Counted from the first letter of the stretch, positions 1-8,812 are shown. The stretch is 64,000 nt of DNA from Streptomyces griseus (GCF_001715295.1 NZ_MDKB01000006.1:235032-299031); one strand, 5' to 3'. Numbers and translations are program-made. Notes: generated from the sequence alone by a model not told the origin.

Positions 1-126
1 GCTCACCGGAATGTGGGTGTGCTCGGGCAGGTACAGCCCGGCGAAGCCCCGCTGTTCCAGCTCGCGCGCGAGCCGTACCGGCGTGATCGTCCCGTCGGTG
101 AGGAAGATCGTTGTGGCGATCCGCAT
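1..126 (-). CDS. LLM class F420-dependent oxidoreductase, N-terminal fragment
   Basis: Only the first 42 codons lie inside the window; the gene runs off the left edge. The N-terminus (MRIATTIFLTDGTITPVRLA, then a stretch ending PEHTHIPVS) is the first beta strand and helix of a luciferase-like TIM barrel. The PEHTH(I/L)P motif is characteristic of actinobacterial F420-dependent members of the luciferase-like monooxygenase family. The ATG is preceded by a purine-rich GGAGGTGCC, which supports the start. Substrate cannot be inferred. The permease stop lies 100 bp upstream, so co-transcription is possible but not shown. Confidence 0.75.
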   Translation of the reverse strand, partial: MRIATTIFLTDGTITPVRLARELEQRGFAGLYLPEHTHIPVS

Positions 127-226
127 GGAAGGCACCTCCGTCGTCGTCCGTGGCGGTCCCAACGTATGCCGTGAGGTGGGCGGATCGGAGCCTCCTGCCG
201 GTAATTCGGCGTATTCCGGGGGTGAT

Positions 227-1795
227 TCAGTCCTGCACGACCAGGGCGGGGGTCTCCTTCGTGAGCACCTCGCCGCGGAAGAACGCCGGGCTGCGGCGCC
301 GCATCGCGGCCATCAGCACCACACCGAGCAGGAGCAGCCCGACGCCGATCACGAAGACGGAGCCGACGCCGAGGACGGAGGAGCCGGAGCCGTAGGCCGG
401 GTCCCACATGTCGTACAGGGTCTTGCCGAAGACGGCGGTGAGCAGGATGCCGCCGACGACGGGGAAGAGGCCCTTGAGGACCAGATCGCGGGCCGAGCGG
501 GTCAGTTCGGCCCGGAAGTACCAGGCGCAGGCGAAAGCCGTCAGCGCGTAGTAGAAGCAGATCATCAGGCCGAGGGCGTAGATCGTGTCGACCAGGACGT
601 GCTCACTGACGAGGGTCATCACCGTGTAGAAGACACCCGTGGCGATGCCGGCCACGACGGTGGCCCTGCCCGGGGTCCGGAAGCGCGGGTGGACGCGGGC
701 GTAGGAGGCGGGGAGGGCTTCGTAGGCCGACATCGCCAGCACCGTGCGCGCCACCGGGATGAACGTGGTCTGCAGGCTCGCCGCCGCCGAGGCCAGCACC
801 GCCAGGAAGAGCAGGATGCCGAGGCCGGGGCCCATGACCGGGCCCGCGAGGGCGGCGAAGACGTTGTCGGAGGTGTCCGGGTTGGCGAGCCCGAGCCCGG
901 AACCCCCGGAGCCGACGGCCATCTGGGCGGCGATGCCGGTGGCGAGGTAGGAGCCCACCAGGACGACCATCGCGATGAGCGCGGCGCGGCCCGGGGTCTT
1001 CTCGCTGCCGGTGGTCTCCTCGTTGGCGGTGAGACAGGCGTCCCAGCCCCAGAACATGAAGATCGAGAGGGAGAGGCCGGCCGTGAAGGCGGCGAAGGAC
1101 TGGACGGCGAACGGATTCAGCCAGGACCAGGAGAAGTCCACCGAGGTGGCGGCGAAGTCGCCGCTGCCCGCCTTCCGCACGGCCATGACCACGAACACGG
1201 CGAGGACGACGAGCTGCAGGCCGACCAGGGCGTACTGGACGCCCTTCGTGGCCGTCATCCCCCGGTAGCTGATCGCCGTCGCCACCGCGATGAGCACGAG
1301 GCAGGTCAGGATGTGCACGGCCTTGTCGTCGTCCAGGGCGGCGATCTCGGCGCTGCCCGAGACCTCGCCGGCCAGCAGCCAGAAGTACGAGGTGGCGACG
1401 CCCGCCAGGTTGGACAAAACGATGATCGTCGCGATGACCAGGCCCCAGCCGCACATCCAGCCCAGGCGCGGCCCGAAGGCCTTCACCGTCCAGGTGAACG
1501 AGGTGCCGCAGTCCGGCATGACCTTGTTGAGTTCCCGGTAGGCGAAGGCGACCAGCAGCATGGGAAGGAATCCGGCCAGGAACACGGCGGGCATCTGGAC
1601 CCCGACCTCGCCGGCGGTGGAGCCGAGCGTGGAGGTCAGGCAGTACACGGGGGCGACCGTGGAGACGCCGATGACGGCGCTGCCCATCAGGCCGACGGAG
1701 TTCCCGCCGAGGCCCTTTCCGCGTACGCCGCCGTCGGCCGGGGCGCTTCCCCTTACCGTGTCTCCGGCCTGTGGCCGCGCGTCCAGCTGAGTCAT
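227..1795 (-). CDS. APC-family amino acid permease
   Basis: Predicted 522-residue integral membrane transporter of the amino acid-polyamine-organocation superfamily, expected to import an amino acid or amine across the cytoplasmic membrane by cation symport or exchange. After a short polar N-terminus there are about 12 hydrophobic segments. The first carries GLMGSAVIGVSTVAPVYCLT, the glycine-rich unwound TM1 typical of APC substrate sites, and FMFWGWDACLTANEET lies in the central part. The chosen ATG (MTQLDARPQ) overlaps, ATGA-fashion, the stop of a short upstream frame. An in-frame GTG at 1825 is an alternative that would add ten residues. A strong inverted repeat lies immediately upstream. 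Substrate is unknown. Confidence 0.85.
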   Translation of the reverse strand: MTQLDARPQAGDTVRGSAPADGGVRGKGLGGNSVGLMGSAVIGVSTVAPVYCLTSTLGSTAGEVGVQMPAVFLAGFLPMLLVAFAYRELNKVMPDCGTSFTWTVKAFGPRLGWMCGWGLVIATIIVLSNLAGVATSYFWLLAGEVSGSAEIAALDDDKAVHILTCLVLIAVATAISYRGMTATKGVQYALVGLQLVVLAVFVVMAVRKAGSGDFAATSVDFSWSWLNPFAVQSFAAFTAGLSLSIFMFWGWDACLTANEETTGSEKTPGRAALIAMVVLVGSYLATGIAAQMAVGSGGSGLGLANPDTSDNVFAALAGPVMGPGLGILLFLAVLASAAASLQTTFIPVARTVLAMSAYEALPASYARVHPRFRTPGRATVVAGIATGVFYTVMTLVSEHVLVDTIYALGLMICFYYALTAFACAWYFRAELTRSARDLVLKGLFPVVGGILLTAVFGKTLYDMWDPAYGSGSSVLGVGSVFVIGVGLLLLGVVLMAAMRRRSPAFFRGEVLTKETPALVVQD

Positions 1796-1831
1796 GGAGA
1801 GGACGCTATGCGCTGCGATATCCACATCCGG

Positions 1832-1857
1832 AGGGTGAGACTCCCCTGTCTCACCCT
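1832..1857. promoter_or_regulatory. Perfect 10-bp inverted repeat upstream of the permease gene
   Basis: Perfect arms AGGGTGAGAC and GTCTCACCCT separated by six bases (TCCCCT on the + strand). The repeat sits 7 bp from the alternative GTG and 37 bp from the preferred ATG of the permease. It is either a dimer-binding operator or a 5' hairpin; on the permease strand the loop reads AGGGGA, which resembles a ribosome binding site. No regulator gene is adjacent, so the binding protein is unknown. Confidence 0.6.
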
Positions 1858-2079
1858 TGAGTTGGAAACCGTACGCAGCTCGCTACCCGGCCTATCGAAG
1901 GTCACCGACGGCTCACGCCTGCCGTTTGACAGGCCGCAGCCTTGCAGGGCGCCGTACGGTAATCGCACCCCTGTCCGTTTTGGCCCCATTCAAAATTTTC
2001 CGGCGCTACTTTTCGGCCACCCTCCCTTTCCTCCCGGTTCCCTTCGGCCCGCGCCGCCCGGCTCCGGCCTCCCCCGGTT

Positions 2080-3990
2080 TCATCCCCGGTACAGAGCCTC
2101 GATCTCCTCCGCGAAGTCCCGGGTGATCGCGTCCCGCTTCAGCTTGAGGGAGGGGGTGAGATGCCCGCTCTCCTCGGTGAAGTCCTTCGGCAGGACGGTG
2201 AACGTACGGATCGACTCGGCGCGCGACACCAGCCGGTTGGCCTCGTCGACCGCGCGCTGGAGCGTCGAGCGCAGTTCCTCGTCACGGACGAGCTCGGACA
2301 GCGGAACGCCTTCCTTCTTCCGCATCCTGCGCCAGTGGGCCAGCCCGTCGGGCTCCAAGGTGATCAGGGCGCTCACGAACGGGCGGTTGTCGCCGACCAC
2401 GATGCACTGGCTCACCAGCGGGTGCGCCCGCAGCCAGTCCTCCAGGGGCGCCGGGATGACGTTCTTGCCGCCGGACGTGATGAGGATGTCCTTCTTCCGG
2501 CCGGTGATCGTGAGGTAGCCCTCCTCGTCGAGCGCGCCCAGGTCGCCGGTCGCGAACCAGCCGTCGTCCCGGTCCGGGACGGCCTCGTTGCGGGCGGTGT
2601 CCCAGTAGCCCCGGAAGACCTGGCCGCCCCTGAGCAGGACCTCCCCGTCGTCGGCGATCCGCACGGCGGTACCGGGCAGCGGCCAGCCCACCGTGCCCAG
2701 CCGGGGTTTGAGCGGCGGGGTGACCGTGGCGGCGGCGGTGGTCTCCGTGAGGCCGTAGCCCTCGAAGATCTGGATGCCCGCTCCCGCGTAGAAGGCGGCG
2801 AGCCGGCTCCCCAGCGGGGAGCCGCCGCAGATCACGTACCGGACCTGTCCGCCCAGCGCTGCCCGGATGCGCCGGTAGACCAGCGGGTCGTAGAGGGCGC
2901 GGGCAGCGCGCAGCCCGAGTCCGGGGCCGGGGCCCGTGCCGTGTTCGGCTGCCTCGACCGCCTCGCCGTAGCGCTCCGCGACGCGGGCGGCGCGGTCGAA
3001 GGAGGAGACGCGGCCCATCTTCTCGGCGGTGGCCCGGCCCGTGTTGTAGACCTTCTCCAGCACGTACGGGATGGCCAGCAGGAAGGAGGGCCTGAATCCG
3101 GCCAGGTCCGCCAGCAGGTCCTCGGTCCTGATGGAGGGGGCGTGCCCGAGCCGGACCCGGGCCCGCATGCAGCCGATGGCGACCATCCGGCCGAAGACGT
3201 GCGAGAGGGGCAGGAACAGCAAGGTGGAGGCGGGGCGCTTGGACACCGACGTGAAGACCGGGTGGAGCAGCGCGATGGCGTTGTCGACCTCGGCGAAGAA
3301 GTTGCCGTGGGTCAGTACGCAGCCCTTGGGGCGGCCTGTGGTGCCCGAGGTGTAGATGAGGGTGGCGGGGGTGTCGGGCCCCAGGGTGGCGCGGCGGGCT
3401 GCGATGACGGCGTCGGGGATGTGCCTGCCCAGCTTCTTCAGCCGCCCGATGACACCGGTGTCCAACTGCCAGAGGTGGGTCAGGTCCCCGAGCTGCTGCC
3501 GCTCGAGACTGACCATCCGCCCCAGCTCCTTGCCCTCCACCGCGCAGGCGGCGGCTCCGGAGTCCTGGAGTATCCAGCGGGTCTGGAAGGCGGACGAGGT
3601 GGGATAGACGGGAACGGTGACCAGTCCGGCCACCCAGGAGGCGAAGTCGAGCAGCGTCCACTCGTAGGTCGTCGGGGCCATGATCGCGACCCGGTCGCCG
3701 GGCTGGAGACCTTCCGCGACGAGACCCTTGGCGACGGCCAGGACCTCCGCGGCGAAGTCGGCGGCGCTGACGTCCTGCCAGCTGCCGTCGGCGCGCTTGC
3801 GGCTGAGGACGGCTTCGGACGGGGCCTCGCGTGCGTTGTCGAACGGGATCTCGGCGAGCGAACCGCTCCGGACGATCGGCGCGAACCGGGGCACGGACGC
3901 TTCCCGTACGGTGCCGTCCGCCCCTCTGACCCTGGTCGGCTCGACGAGGACGGGAACACCGGGTACGGCGGCAGAGCTGGGCGTGGACAC
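2080..3990 (-). CDS. fadD: Long-chain fatty-acid--CoA ligase (AMP-dependent)
   Basis: This 636-residue enzyme of the ANL adenylating superfamily would activate fatty acids to acyl-CoA with ATP, feeding beta-oxidation or lipid synthesis. The P-loop-like motif YTSGTTGRPKGC is near residue 215, the gate-type motif GYGLTETTAA in the middle, and the ATP-binding aspartate in GWFATGDLGALDEEGYL, followed by the hinge region GRKKDILITSGGKNV. The length and insertions match the bacterial FadD15-like long-chain subgroup. It follows the thiolase gene on the same strand after a 340-bp repeat-rich gap, in a local fatty-acid cluster. Chain-length preference is not readable from sequence. Confidence 0.9.
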   Translation of the reverse strand: MSTPSSAAVPGVPVLVEPTRVRGADGTVREASVPRFAPIVRSGSLAEIPFDNAREAPSEAVLSRKRADGSWQDVSAADFAAEVLAVAKGLVAEGLQPGDRVAIMAPTTYEWTLLDFASWVAGLVTVPVYPTSSAFQTRWILQDSGAAACAVEGKELGRMVSLERQQLGDLTHLWQLDTGVIGRLKKLGRHIPDAVIAARRATLGPDTPATLIYTSGTTGRPKGCVLTHGNFFAEVDNAIALLHPVFTSVSKRPASTLLFLPLSHVFGRMVAIGCMRARVRLGHAPSIRTEDLLADLAGFRPSFLLAIPYVLEKVYNTGRATAEKMGRVSSFDRAARVAERYGEAVEAAEHGTGPGPGLGLRAARALYDPLVYRRIRAALGGQVRYVICGGSPLGSRLAAFYAGAGIQIFEGYGLTETTAAATVTPPLKPRLGTVGWPLPGTAVRIADDGEVLLRGGQVFRGYWDTARNEAVPDRDDGWFATGDLGALDEEGYLTITGRKKDILITSGGKNVIPAPLEDWLRAHPLVSQCIVVGDNRPFVSALITLEPDGLAHWRRMRKKEGVPLSELVRDEELRSTLQRAVDEANRLVSRAESIRTFTVLPKDFTEESGHLTPSLKLKRDAITRDFAEEIEALYRG

Positions 3991-4090
3991 GGGCGACTCC
4001 TCGACATCGGGGCGGGCGCCGGTCCCGTCCCTGGGTCCGGCGCCGGTGCGGCTGCTGGGTGCGCGGGGTCGTACACGGGCTGTGTGCCGG

Positions 4091-4232
4091 CGGATCTACG
4101 GGCTGCGGGCTGCCGGACTGCGGGTCTACGGGCTGCCGGACTGCGGGTCTACGGAGTGCGGACTGCCGGGCTGCGGGTCTGCGGGGCTGCGGTCTGCGGT
4201 CTGCGGGTCTGCGGGTCTGCGGGTCTGCGGGC
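4091..4232. repeat. GC-rich tandem repeats between the thiolase and fadD genes
   Basis: The 340-bp gap between the thiolase stop and the fadD start is dominated by degenerate tandem repeats. A 23-bp unit beginning CTGCCGGACTGCGGGTCTAC occurs head to tail at 4110-4132 and 4133-4155 with one difference. It decays into shorter related units and ends in about four copies of the octamer CTGCGGGT at 4201-4231. Every reading frame here is compositionally odd and no real gene is evident. Such arrays can change copy number by slippage; a role in fadD expression is speculative. Confidence 0.85.
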
Positions 4233-4332
4233 TGCGCTTCGTACGCGGGCGGATCCGTGCGGCGGGTGCCCGGTGGTCAGGGCCGTCCGGGGTGTTCCCG
4301 GCCGGCCCTGATCCGCCCCGGAACTACTCCCC

Positions 4333-5610
4333 TCACGGGCGTTCCAGGATGGCCGTGACCCCTTGGCCGCCCGCCGCGCAGAGGGAGATCAGGCCACGGC
4401 CCGGCCCGCCGCGCTCGGCGAGGAGCGCGGCCAGGGTCGCCACGATCCGGGCGCCGGTCGCGGCGAACGGGTGGCCGGTGGCGAGGGACGAGCCCGCCAC
4501 GTTCAGCTTCGCCCTGTCGACGGGTGCCAGACCCTGCTTCTCCCAGGCCGCCAGCGTGGCGAGGACCTGGGAGGCGAAGGCCTCGTGGATCTCGAAGAGG
4601 TCGAAGTCCGCCATCGTGAGACCGGCCCGCTCCAGCAGGCGCGGTACCGCGTACGCGGGCGCCATCAGCAGCCCGTCCTCGCCGTTCACGTGGTCCACGG
4701 CACCCGTCTCGTGGAGCGAGAGGTACGCCAGCGGCTCCAGGCCGCGTTCCGCCGCCCACTCCTCGCTGGACAGGAGCACGGTGGCGGCCCCGTCGGAGAG
4801 CGGGGTCGAATTGCCCGCGGTCATCGTCGCGTCGGGGTGGTCGGTGCCGAACACCGGTTTCAGCGTGGCGAGTTTCCGGGGCGTGGAGCCGGGGCGCAGG
4901 TTCTGGTCGCGCTCCAGGCCGAGGTACGGGACGACGAGGCCGTCGAAGAAGCCGCGTTCGTACGCCGCGGCGAGCCGCTGGTGACTGGTGGCCGCCAGCA
5001 GGTCCTGCTCCTCGCGGCCGATGCCCCACTTCCGGGCGGTGACCGCGGCGTGCTCGCCCATCGACAGCCCGGTGCGCGGCTCGGAGTTGCGGGGGATGTC
5101 CGGGATCAGGTGGCGGGGGCGTACGGCCGCCAGCGCCTTGATCCGGCCCGCCGCCGACCTCGCCCGGCGGGCTTCCAGCAGGATCCTGCGCAACTGGTCG
5201 TTCACGCCCAGGGGGGCGTCGCTCGTGGTGTCCGCGCCGCCCGCGACCGCCGAGTCGACGGCACCCAGCGCGATCTTGTTCGCGGCCGCGACGACCGCCT
5301 GAAGACCGGTTCCGCAGGCCTGCTGCACGTCGTAGGCCGGGGTGCGCGGATCCAGGGACGACCCCAGGACCGTCTCACGGGCCAGGTTGAAGTCCCTGCT
5401 GTGCTTGAGGACCGCTCCGGCCACGAACTCGCCGACCCGCTGCCCGCGCAGGCCGAAGCGCTCGGCCAGTCCGTCCAGCGCGGCCGTGAGCATCTCCTGG
5501 TTGGAGGCCCGGGCGTACGGGCCGTCGGAGCGGGCGAAGGGAATGCGGGTGCCGCCGATGACCGCGACCCGGCGCGGCTGCGGAAGTGCGAGGGGAATCA
5601 ACTCGACCAA
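4333..5610 (-). CDS. Acetyl-CoA C-acyltransferase (thiolase), FadA2/FadI-like
   Basis: About 425 residues. Thiolases cleave 3-ketoacyl-CoA with CoA, or run the reverse condensation. The nucleophilic cysteine lies in QQACGTGLQAV, the GNSTPLSDGA loop and the GHPFAATGAR histidine are present, and the second catalytic cysteine is in SLCAAGGQG, so the active site looks intact. The start is uncertain: no ATG or GTG fits before VAVIGGTRIPFARSDG, so a TTG at 5610 (or 5601) is proposed. It is divergent from the FabG4-like reductase gene with a shared palindromic operator. The thiolase, long FabG and MaoC set resembles mycobacterial fadA2-fabG4-htdX. Confidence 0.88.
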   Translation of the reverse strand: MVELIPLALPQPRRVAVIGGTRIPFARSDGPYARASNQEMLTAALDGLAERFGLRGQRVGEFVAGAVLKHSRDFNLARETVLGSSLDPRTPAYDVQQACGTGLQAVVAAANKIALGAVDSAVAGGADTTSDAPLGVNDQLRRILLEARRARSAAGRIKALAAVRPRHLIPDIPRNSEPRTGLSMGEHAAVTARKWGIGREEQDLLAATSHQRLAAAYERGFFDGLVVPYLGLERDQNLRPGSTPRKLATLKPVFGTDHPDATMTAGNSTPLSDGAATVLLSSEEWAAERGLEPLAYLSLHETGAVDHVNGEDGLLMAPAYAVPRLLERAGLTMADFDLFEIHEAFASQVLATLAAWEKQGLAPVDRAKLNVAGSSLATGHPFAATGARIVATLAALLAERGGPGRGLISLCAAGGQGVTAILERP

Positions 5611-5636
5611 CTCATCTCGACCAGATCCTGACCCTT

Positions 5637-5658
5637 GAGTAACCTTACTCCGGAGTAA
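5637..5658. promoter_or_regulatory. Compound palindromic operator between the divergent thiolase and fabG4 genes
   Basis: A perfect 14-bp palindrome, TTACTCCGGAGTAA (5645-5658), is preceded by another GAGTAA half-site two bases upstream (5637-5642). This gives three half-sites that can form two overlapping dyads. It sits 27 bp before the reductase ATG and just outside the proposed thiolase start, where it could repress both promoters. The size and symmetry suit a TetR-family dimer; the TetR gene at the end of this cluster is the obvious candidate, by inference only. Confidence 0.75.
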
Positions 5659-5685
5659 ATCTACGACCAGCAGGGAGTCCGGACA

Positions 5686-7005
5686 ATGGCCGACCGCTAT
5701 CTCCGCTTCACCGGCACAGCGCCCGGACGCTTCCTGACCCGGGGGCTCGGACTGCCCCGACCCACCCCGCTCCGCCGGTGGACGGTGGCGACACCCGCGC
5801 TGGAGGGGGCGTTGCTGCACCTCACGGCCGGTACGACGGCCCACCCGGAGACGCTCGGTCCGGTACTCGCCGCGAGCGGCCTGGAGGTCACCGCGCAGGC
5901 GGAGCGCCCGGCGGCCGTCGTCCTGGACGCGACCGGCATCACCACCGTCGCCGGGCTCGGCGGCGTGCACGCCGCCCTCCACCCCGTCGTCCGGTCACTG
6001 GCCCCCGGCGGACGTGTCGTCGTCCTCGGCACGCCGCCGTCCGCCGACGACCACCATCAGGCGGCGGCCCAGCAGGCCCTCGAAGGGTTCGTACGCTCCC
6101 TGGGCAAGGAGATCGGCAAGGGCGCCACCGTCCAGTTGCTCCGCATCGCCCCGGGGGCCGCCGCCTCGGCCGAGTCCACGCTCCGCTTCCTGCTGTCCCC
6201 GCGCTCCGCGTACGTCAGCGGCCAGGTGGTCGAGCTCACCGACGCCGCACCGGACCCGGTCCCCGACTGGGCCGCGCCGCTGGCCGGCCGCACGGCGCTG
6301 GTCACCGGGGCCGCCCGGGGCATCGGTGCCGCCGTCGCCTCCGTGCTGGCCAGGGACGGCGCCCGGGTCATCTGCCTGGACGTGCCCCAGGCCCGGGAGG
6401 ACCTCGTCCGTACCGCCGACCGCCTCGGCGCGAGCGCGCTGGAGCTGGACATCACCGCCCCCGACGCCGCCGGCCTGATCGCCGCGGCCGCACCGGACGG
6501 CCTCGACATCCTCGTCCACAACGCGGGCATCACCCGGGACCGCAGGCTCGCCAACATGCCGGCCGACCGCTGGGACTCGGTCCTGGAGGTCAACCTGGAC
6601 AGCGTCCTGCGCACCACGGACACCCTCCTGGACACGGGGACCGTCCGGCGCGGCGGGCGTGTGGTGGCCACCGCGTCCATCGCCGGGATCGCGGGCAACA
6701 CCGGCCAGACCAACTACGCCGCCAGCAAGGCGGGCATCATCGGCCTCGTCCGCTCCCTGGCCCCGCGCGCCGCCGCCGCCCACGGTGTCACCGTCAACGC
6801 GGTCGCCCCGGGCTTCATCGAGACGAAGATGACGGCCGCCGTCCCGCTCCTCATCCGCGAGGCGGGCCGCAGGATGAACTCCCTGGCCCAGGGCGGGCTT
6901 CCGGTCGACGTGGCCGAGACCACCGCCTGGTTCGCCCAGCCCGCCTCCAGCGCCGTGAACGGCCAGGTCGTCCGGGTCTGCGGCCAGAGCCTGCTGGGTG
7001 CGTGA
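5686..7005 (+). CDS. fabG4: 3-oxoacyl-ACP/CoA reductase, long FabG4-type
   Basis: A 439-residue short-chain dehydrogenase, much longer than ordinary FabG (about 250). The N-terminal half is a degenerate Rossmann-like domain. The C-terminal half holds the working domain: cofactor motif TALVTGAARGIGAAVAS, LVHNAG, and the catalytic Ser-Tyr-Lys in VVATASIAGIAGNTGQTNYA followed by SKAG. This architecture matches mycobacterial high-molecular-weight FabG4, which reduces 3-ketoacyl-CoA/ACP with NADH. The ATG has a GGGAG ribosome binding site. The next gene overlaps or abuts the stop, so the two are probably co-translated. Expected partner reactions are the thiolase (divergent) and the MaoC hydratase (downstream). 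Confidence 0.88.
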   Translation: MADRYLRFTGTAPGRFLTRGLGLPRPTPLRRWTVATPALEGALLHLTAGTTAHPETLGPVLAASGLEVTAQAERPAAVVLDATGITTVAGLGGVHAALHPVVRSLAPGGRVVVLGTPPSADDHHQAAAQQALEGFVRSLGKEIGKGATVQLLRIAPGAAASAESTLRFLLSPRSAYVSGQVVELTDAAPDPVPDWAAPLAGRTALVTGAARGIGAAVASVLARDGARVICLDVPQAREDLVRTADRLGASALELDITAPDAAGLIAAAAPDGLDILVHNAGITRDRRLANMPADRWDSVLEVNLDSVLRTTDTLLDTGTVRRGGRVVATASIAGIAGNTGQTNYAASKAGIIGLVRSLAPRAAAAHGVTVNAVAPGFIETKMTAAVPLLIREAGRRMNSLAQGGLPVDVAETTAWFAQPASSAVNGQVVRVCGQSLLGA

Positions 7006-7009
7006 CGCC

Positions 7010-7981
7010 GTGACCGGCCTGCTCGTGTCCCTCGTACGCGGTGCCGTGACCTCGCCGTTCAAGTCGGCGGGGCGTTCCGGCGCCGCGCTCCCCCCGGCCC
7101 GTGCGGTGCTCCCGGCCGCGCGGATCGTCCCCGGCCGCCTCGCCTCGTACCGCGGGATCTGCGGCTTCACCGAACGGGACGTGCTGCCGCTCACCTACCC
7201 ACACGTCCTGGGGTTCCCGCTGGCCATGCGCATCATGACGGGCCGGGCCTTCCCCCTGCCGGTGCTGGGGCTCGTCCACACCCGGATCGAGATCACCGGA
7301 CACCGGGCGCTCCACCCGGCGGACGCCCCCGAACTCACCGTGTACGCCGAGGAGCTGACGCCCCATCGCCGGGGGACCGAGGTCACGGTGGTGACGCAGG
7401 CGCGGCTGTCCGGCGAGCTCGTCTGGGAGTCGCGCAGCGGCTATCTGTCGCGGTACTCCACCGGGAGAGCACCCGCGACGGCCACCCCGCGAGGTCCCGC
7501 ACCGTCCTCGCCCGCGGCCGGCGGACCGGTCGCGGAGGCGGAGGCAGCGGCAGCGGCGGAGGTGGAGGCGGAAGCGAACGCGGCCGTCCGGGCCGGAGAT
7601 CCCGCCATCGATCCGGCCGGCGATTCCCCCACCGGCCCGGCCCGCGACGCGCTGCCGGCAGTCGCCGAGTGGAGGCTGCCCGGCGACCTCGGACGGCGGT
7701 ACGGCGCCGCGTCGGGCGACCGCAACCCCATCCACCTCCACCCCCTGACAGCACGGCTGTTCGGCTTCCCCCGGCACATCGCGCACGGCATGTGGACCGT
7801 CGCCCGCTGCTTGGCCGAGGCCGAGGCGTCCGGGTCCGGCCGGATCCGTACCGTACGCGCCGAGTTCAGGGCCCCCGTCCTGCTGCCGGCGACCGTGACG
7901 TACGCCGCCGCCGGCCCCGCCTTCGAGGTGCGCGGCGCCGGACGCGTCCACCTCACGGGCCGGGTGACGCGGGAGGGCTGA
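7010..7981 (+). CDS. MaoC-family (R)-specific enoyl-CoA hydratase/dehydratase, HtdX-like
   Basis: About 323 residues with a double hotdog fold. The N-terminal half, through SRSGYLSRYS, is a degenerate hotdog. It is joined by an Ala/Glu/Pro-rich linker of roughly 60 residues to the active MaoC domain. The hydratase-2 signature YGAASGDRNPIHLHPLTARL supplies the catalytic Asp and His, and FPRHIAHGMWTVARCL completes it. It would hydrate or dehydrate 2-enoyl/3-hydroxyacyl thioesters next to the FabG4-type reductase. The GTG at 7010 is four bases past the fabG4 stop; a GTG at 6998 overlapping that stop is an alternative. The gene converges on the TetR gene with a 19-bp gap. Confidence 0.85.
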   Translation: MTGLLVSLVRGAVTSPFKSAGRSGAALPPARAVLPAARIVPGRLASYRGICGFTERDVLPLTYPHVLGFPLAMRIMTGRAFPLPVLGLVHTRIEITGHRALHPADAPELTVYAEELTPHRRGTEVTVVTQARLSGELVWESRSGYLSRYSTGRAPATATPRGPAPSSPAAGGPVAEAEAAAAAEVEAEANAAVRAGDPAIDPAGDSPTGPARDALPAVAEWRLPGDLGRRYGAASGDRNPIHLHPLTARLFGFPRHIAHGMWTVARCLAEAEASGSGRIRTVRAEFRAPVLLPATVTYAAAGPAFEVRGAGRVHLTGRVTREG

Positions 7982-8000
7982 CCGGGCCCCGGTCTCGCGG

Positions 8001-8645
8001 TCAGTCCGCCCGGGGCTGCCAGCCACGGCCGTGCATGAGGTTCTCCAGGCCCGCCCAGGAGAAGTTCATCAGCGTGGCCGCGGCCTCCTTGGCCGAGACG
8101 CCCGGCGTGACGTTCGCCCACCCCGCGAGCGCCTCCGCGGCCCCGACGAGCGCCTGCGCGAGCCCGGCGACATCCCGGTCGGGCAGGGCCGGATCGTAGT
8201 GCGACTCACGCGCCGCCGCCCCGATCAGACCCGTCACGAACGCAACGATCTCTTCGCGCAGCACACCGACCTCGCTGACGAACGGCTCGCCCTGCGCACG
8301 CGCCTGCTGGTGCAGCACCGCCCAGCCGTCCGGGTTCTCCGCCGTGTGCGTGAAGAACCCGCGCAGCCCGGCCCACAGTTGCCGGTCGGCCGGCAGTCCC
8401 GGCTCCACCGCGGCCCGCACGGCTTCCATCAGCGCCTTCGCCTCGCGGCGGATGCAGGCGGTGAAGAGTTCTTCCTTGGAATTCAGGTACAGGTAGACCA
8501 GTGGCTTGGACACTCCGGCCAGCTCCGCGATCTCGTCCATCGAGGCGGCGCGGTACCCGCGCTGCCCGAAGGTCCGCACCGCGGCGTCCATCATCTGCTG
8601 CTCCCGCACCGCGCGTGGCATGCGTTTGCTCTTCACTGCACTCAC
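8001..8645 (-). CDS. TetR/AcrR family transcriptional regulator
   Basis: A 214-residue repressor-type protein. The N-terminal helix-turn-helix covers about residues 9-60 (MMDAAVRTFGQRGYRAASMD then EIAELAGVSKPLVYLYLNSK, with the usual Y-x-Y-F/L recognition end). A ligand-binding helical bundle ends at WAGLENLMHGRGW. The GTG start is chosen because GGAGGAAAG lies just upstream. Position beside the fatty-acid genes suggests it senses an acyl-CoA or related ligand and binds the palindrome at 5637-5658. No copy of that palindrome is visible before its own gene, so autoregulation is not supported. Confidence 0.88.
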   Translation of the reverse strand: MSAVKSKRMPRAVREQQMMDAAVRTFGQRGYRAASMDEIAELAGVSKPLVYLYLNSKEELFTACIRREAKALMEAVRAAVEPGLPADRQLWAGLRGFFTHTAENPDGWAVLHQQARAQGEPFVSEVGVLREEIVAFVTGLIGAAARESHYDPALPDRDVAGLAQALVGAAEALAGWANVTPGVSAKEAAATLMNFSWAGLENLMHGRGWQPRAD

Positions 8646-8812
8646 GTCGGACTTTCCTCCCGCCCCCGCTGCCCTGCTCCTCGGCAAGACTACGGCGCCG
8701 CTCCGACCCCGTCCTGTTCCCGCGTCGCTCCCCGGCCCCGGTGGCCGGTTGTCGCCCCACCCCGCTCGCCGCGCTCCCCACGGACCTCCCCCAACGGGCG
8801 CGCACAGACGCG

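Noticed and set aside
11..2518. Very long + strand open frame opposite the permease and fadD genes
   Set aside because: High GC makes long antisense frames; composition is Gly/Asp/Arg/His/Gln-rich with no family features, and clear genes lie on the minus strand.
4091..4232. Tandem repeats considered as a CRISPR array
   Set aside because: Units are contiguous and degenerate, without unique spacers, and no cas genes are present.
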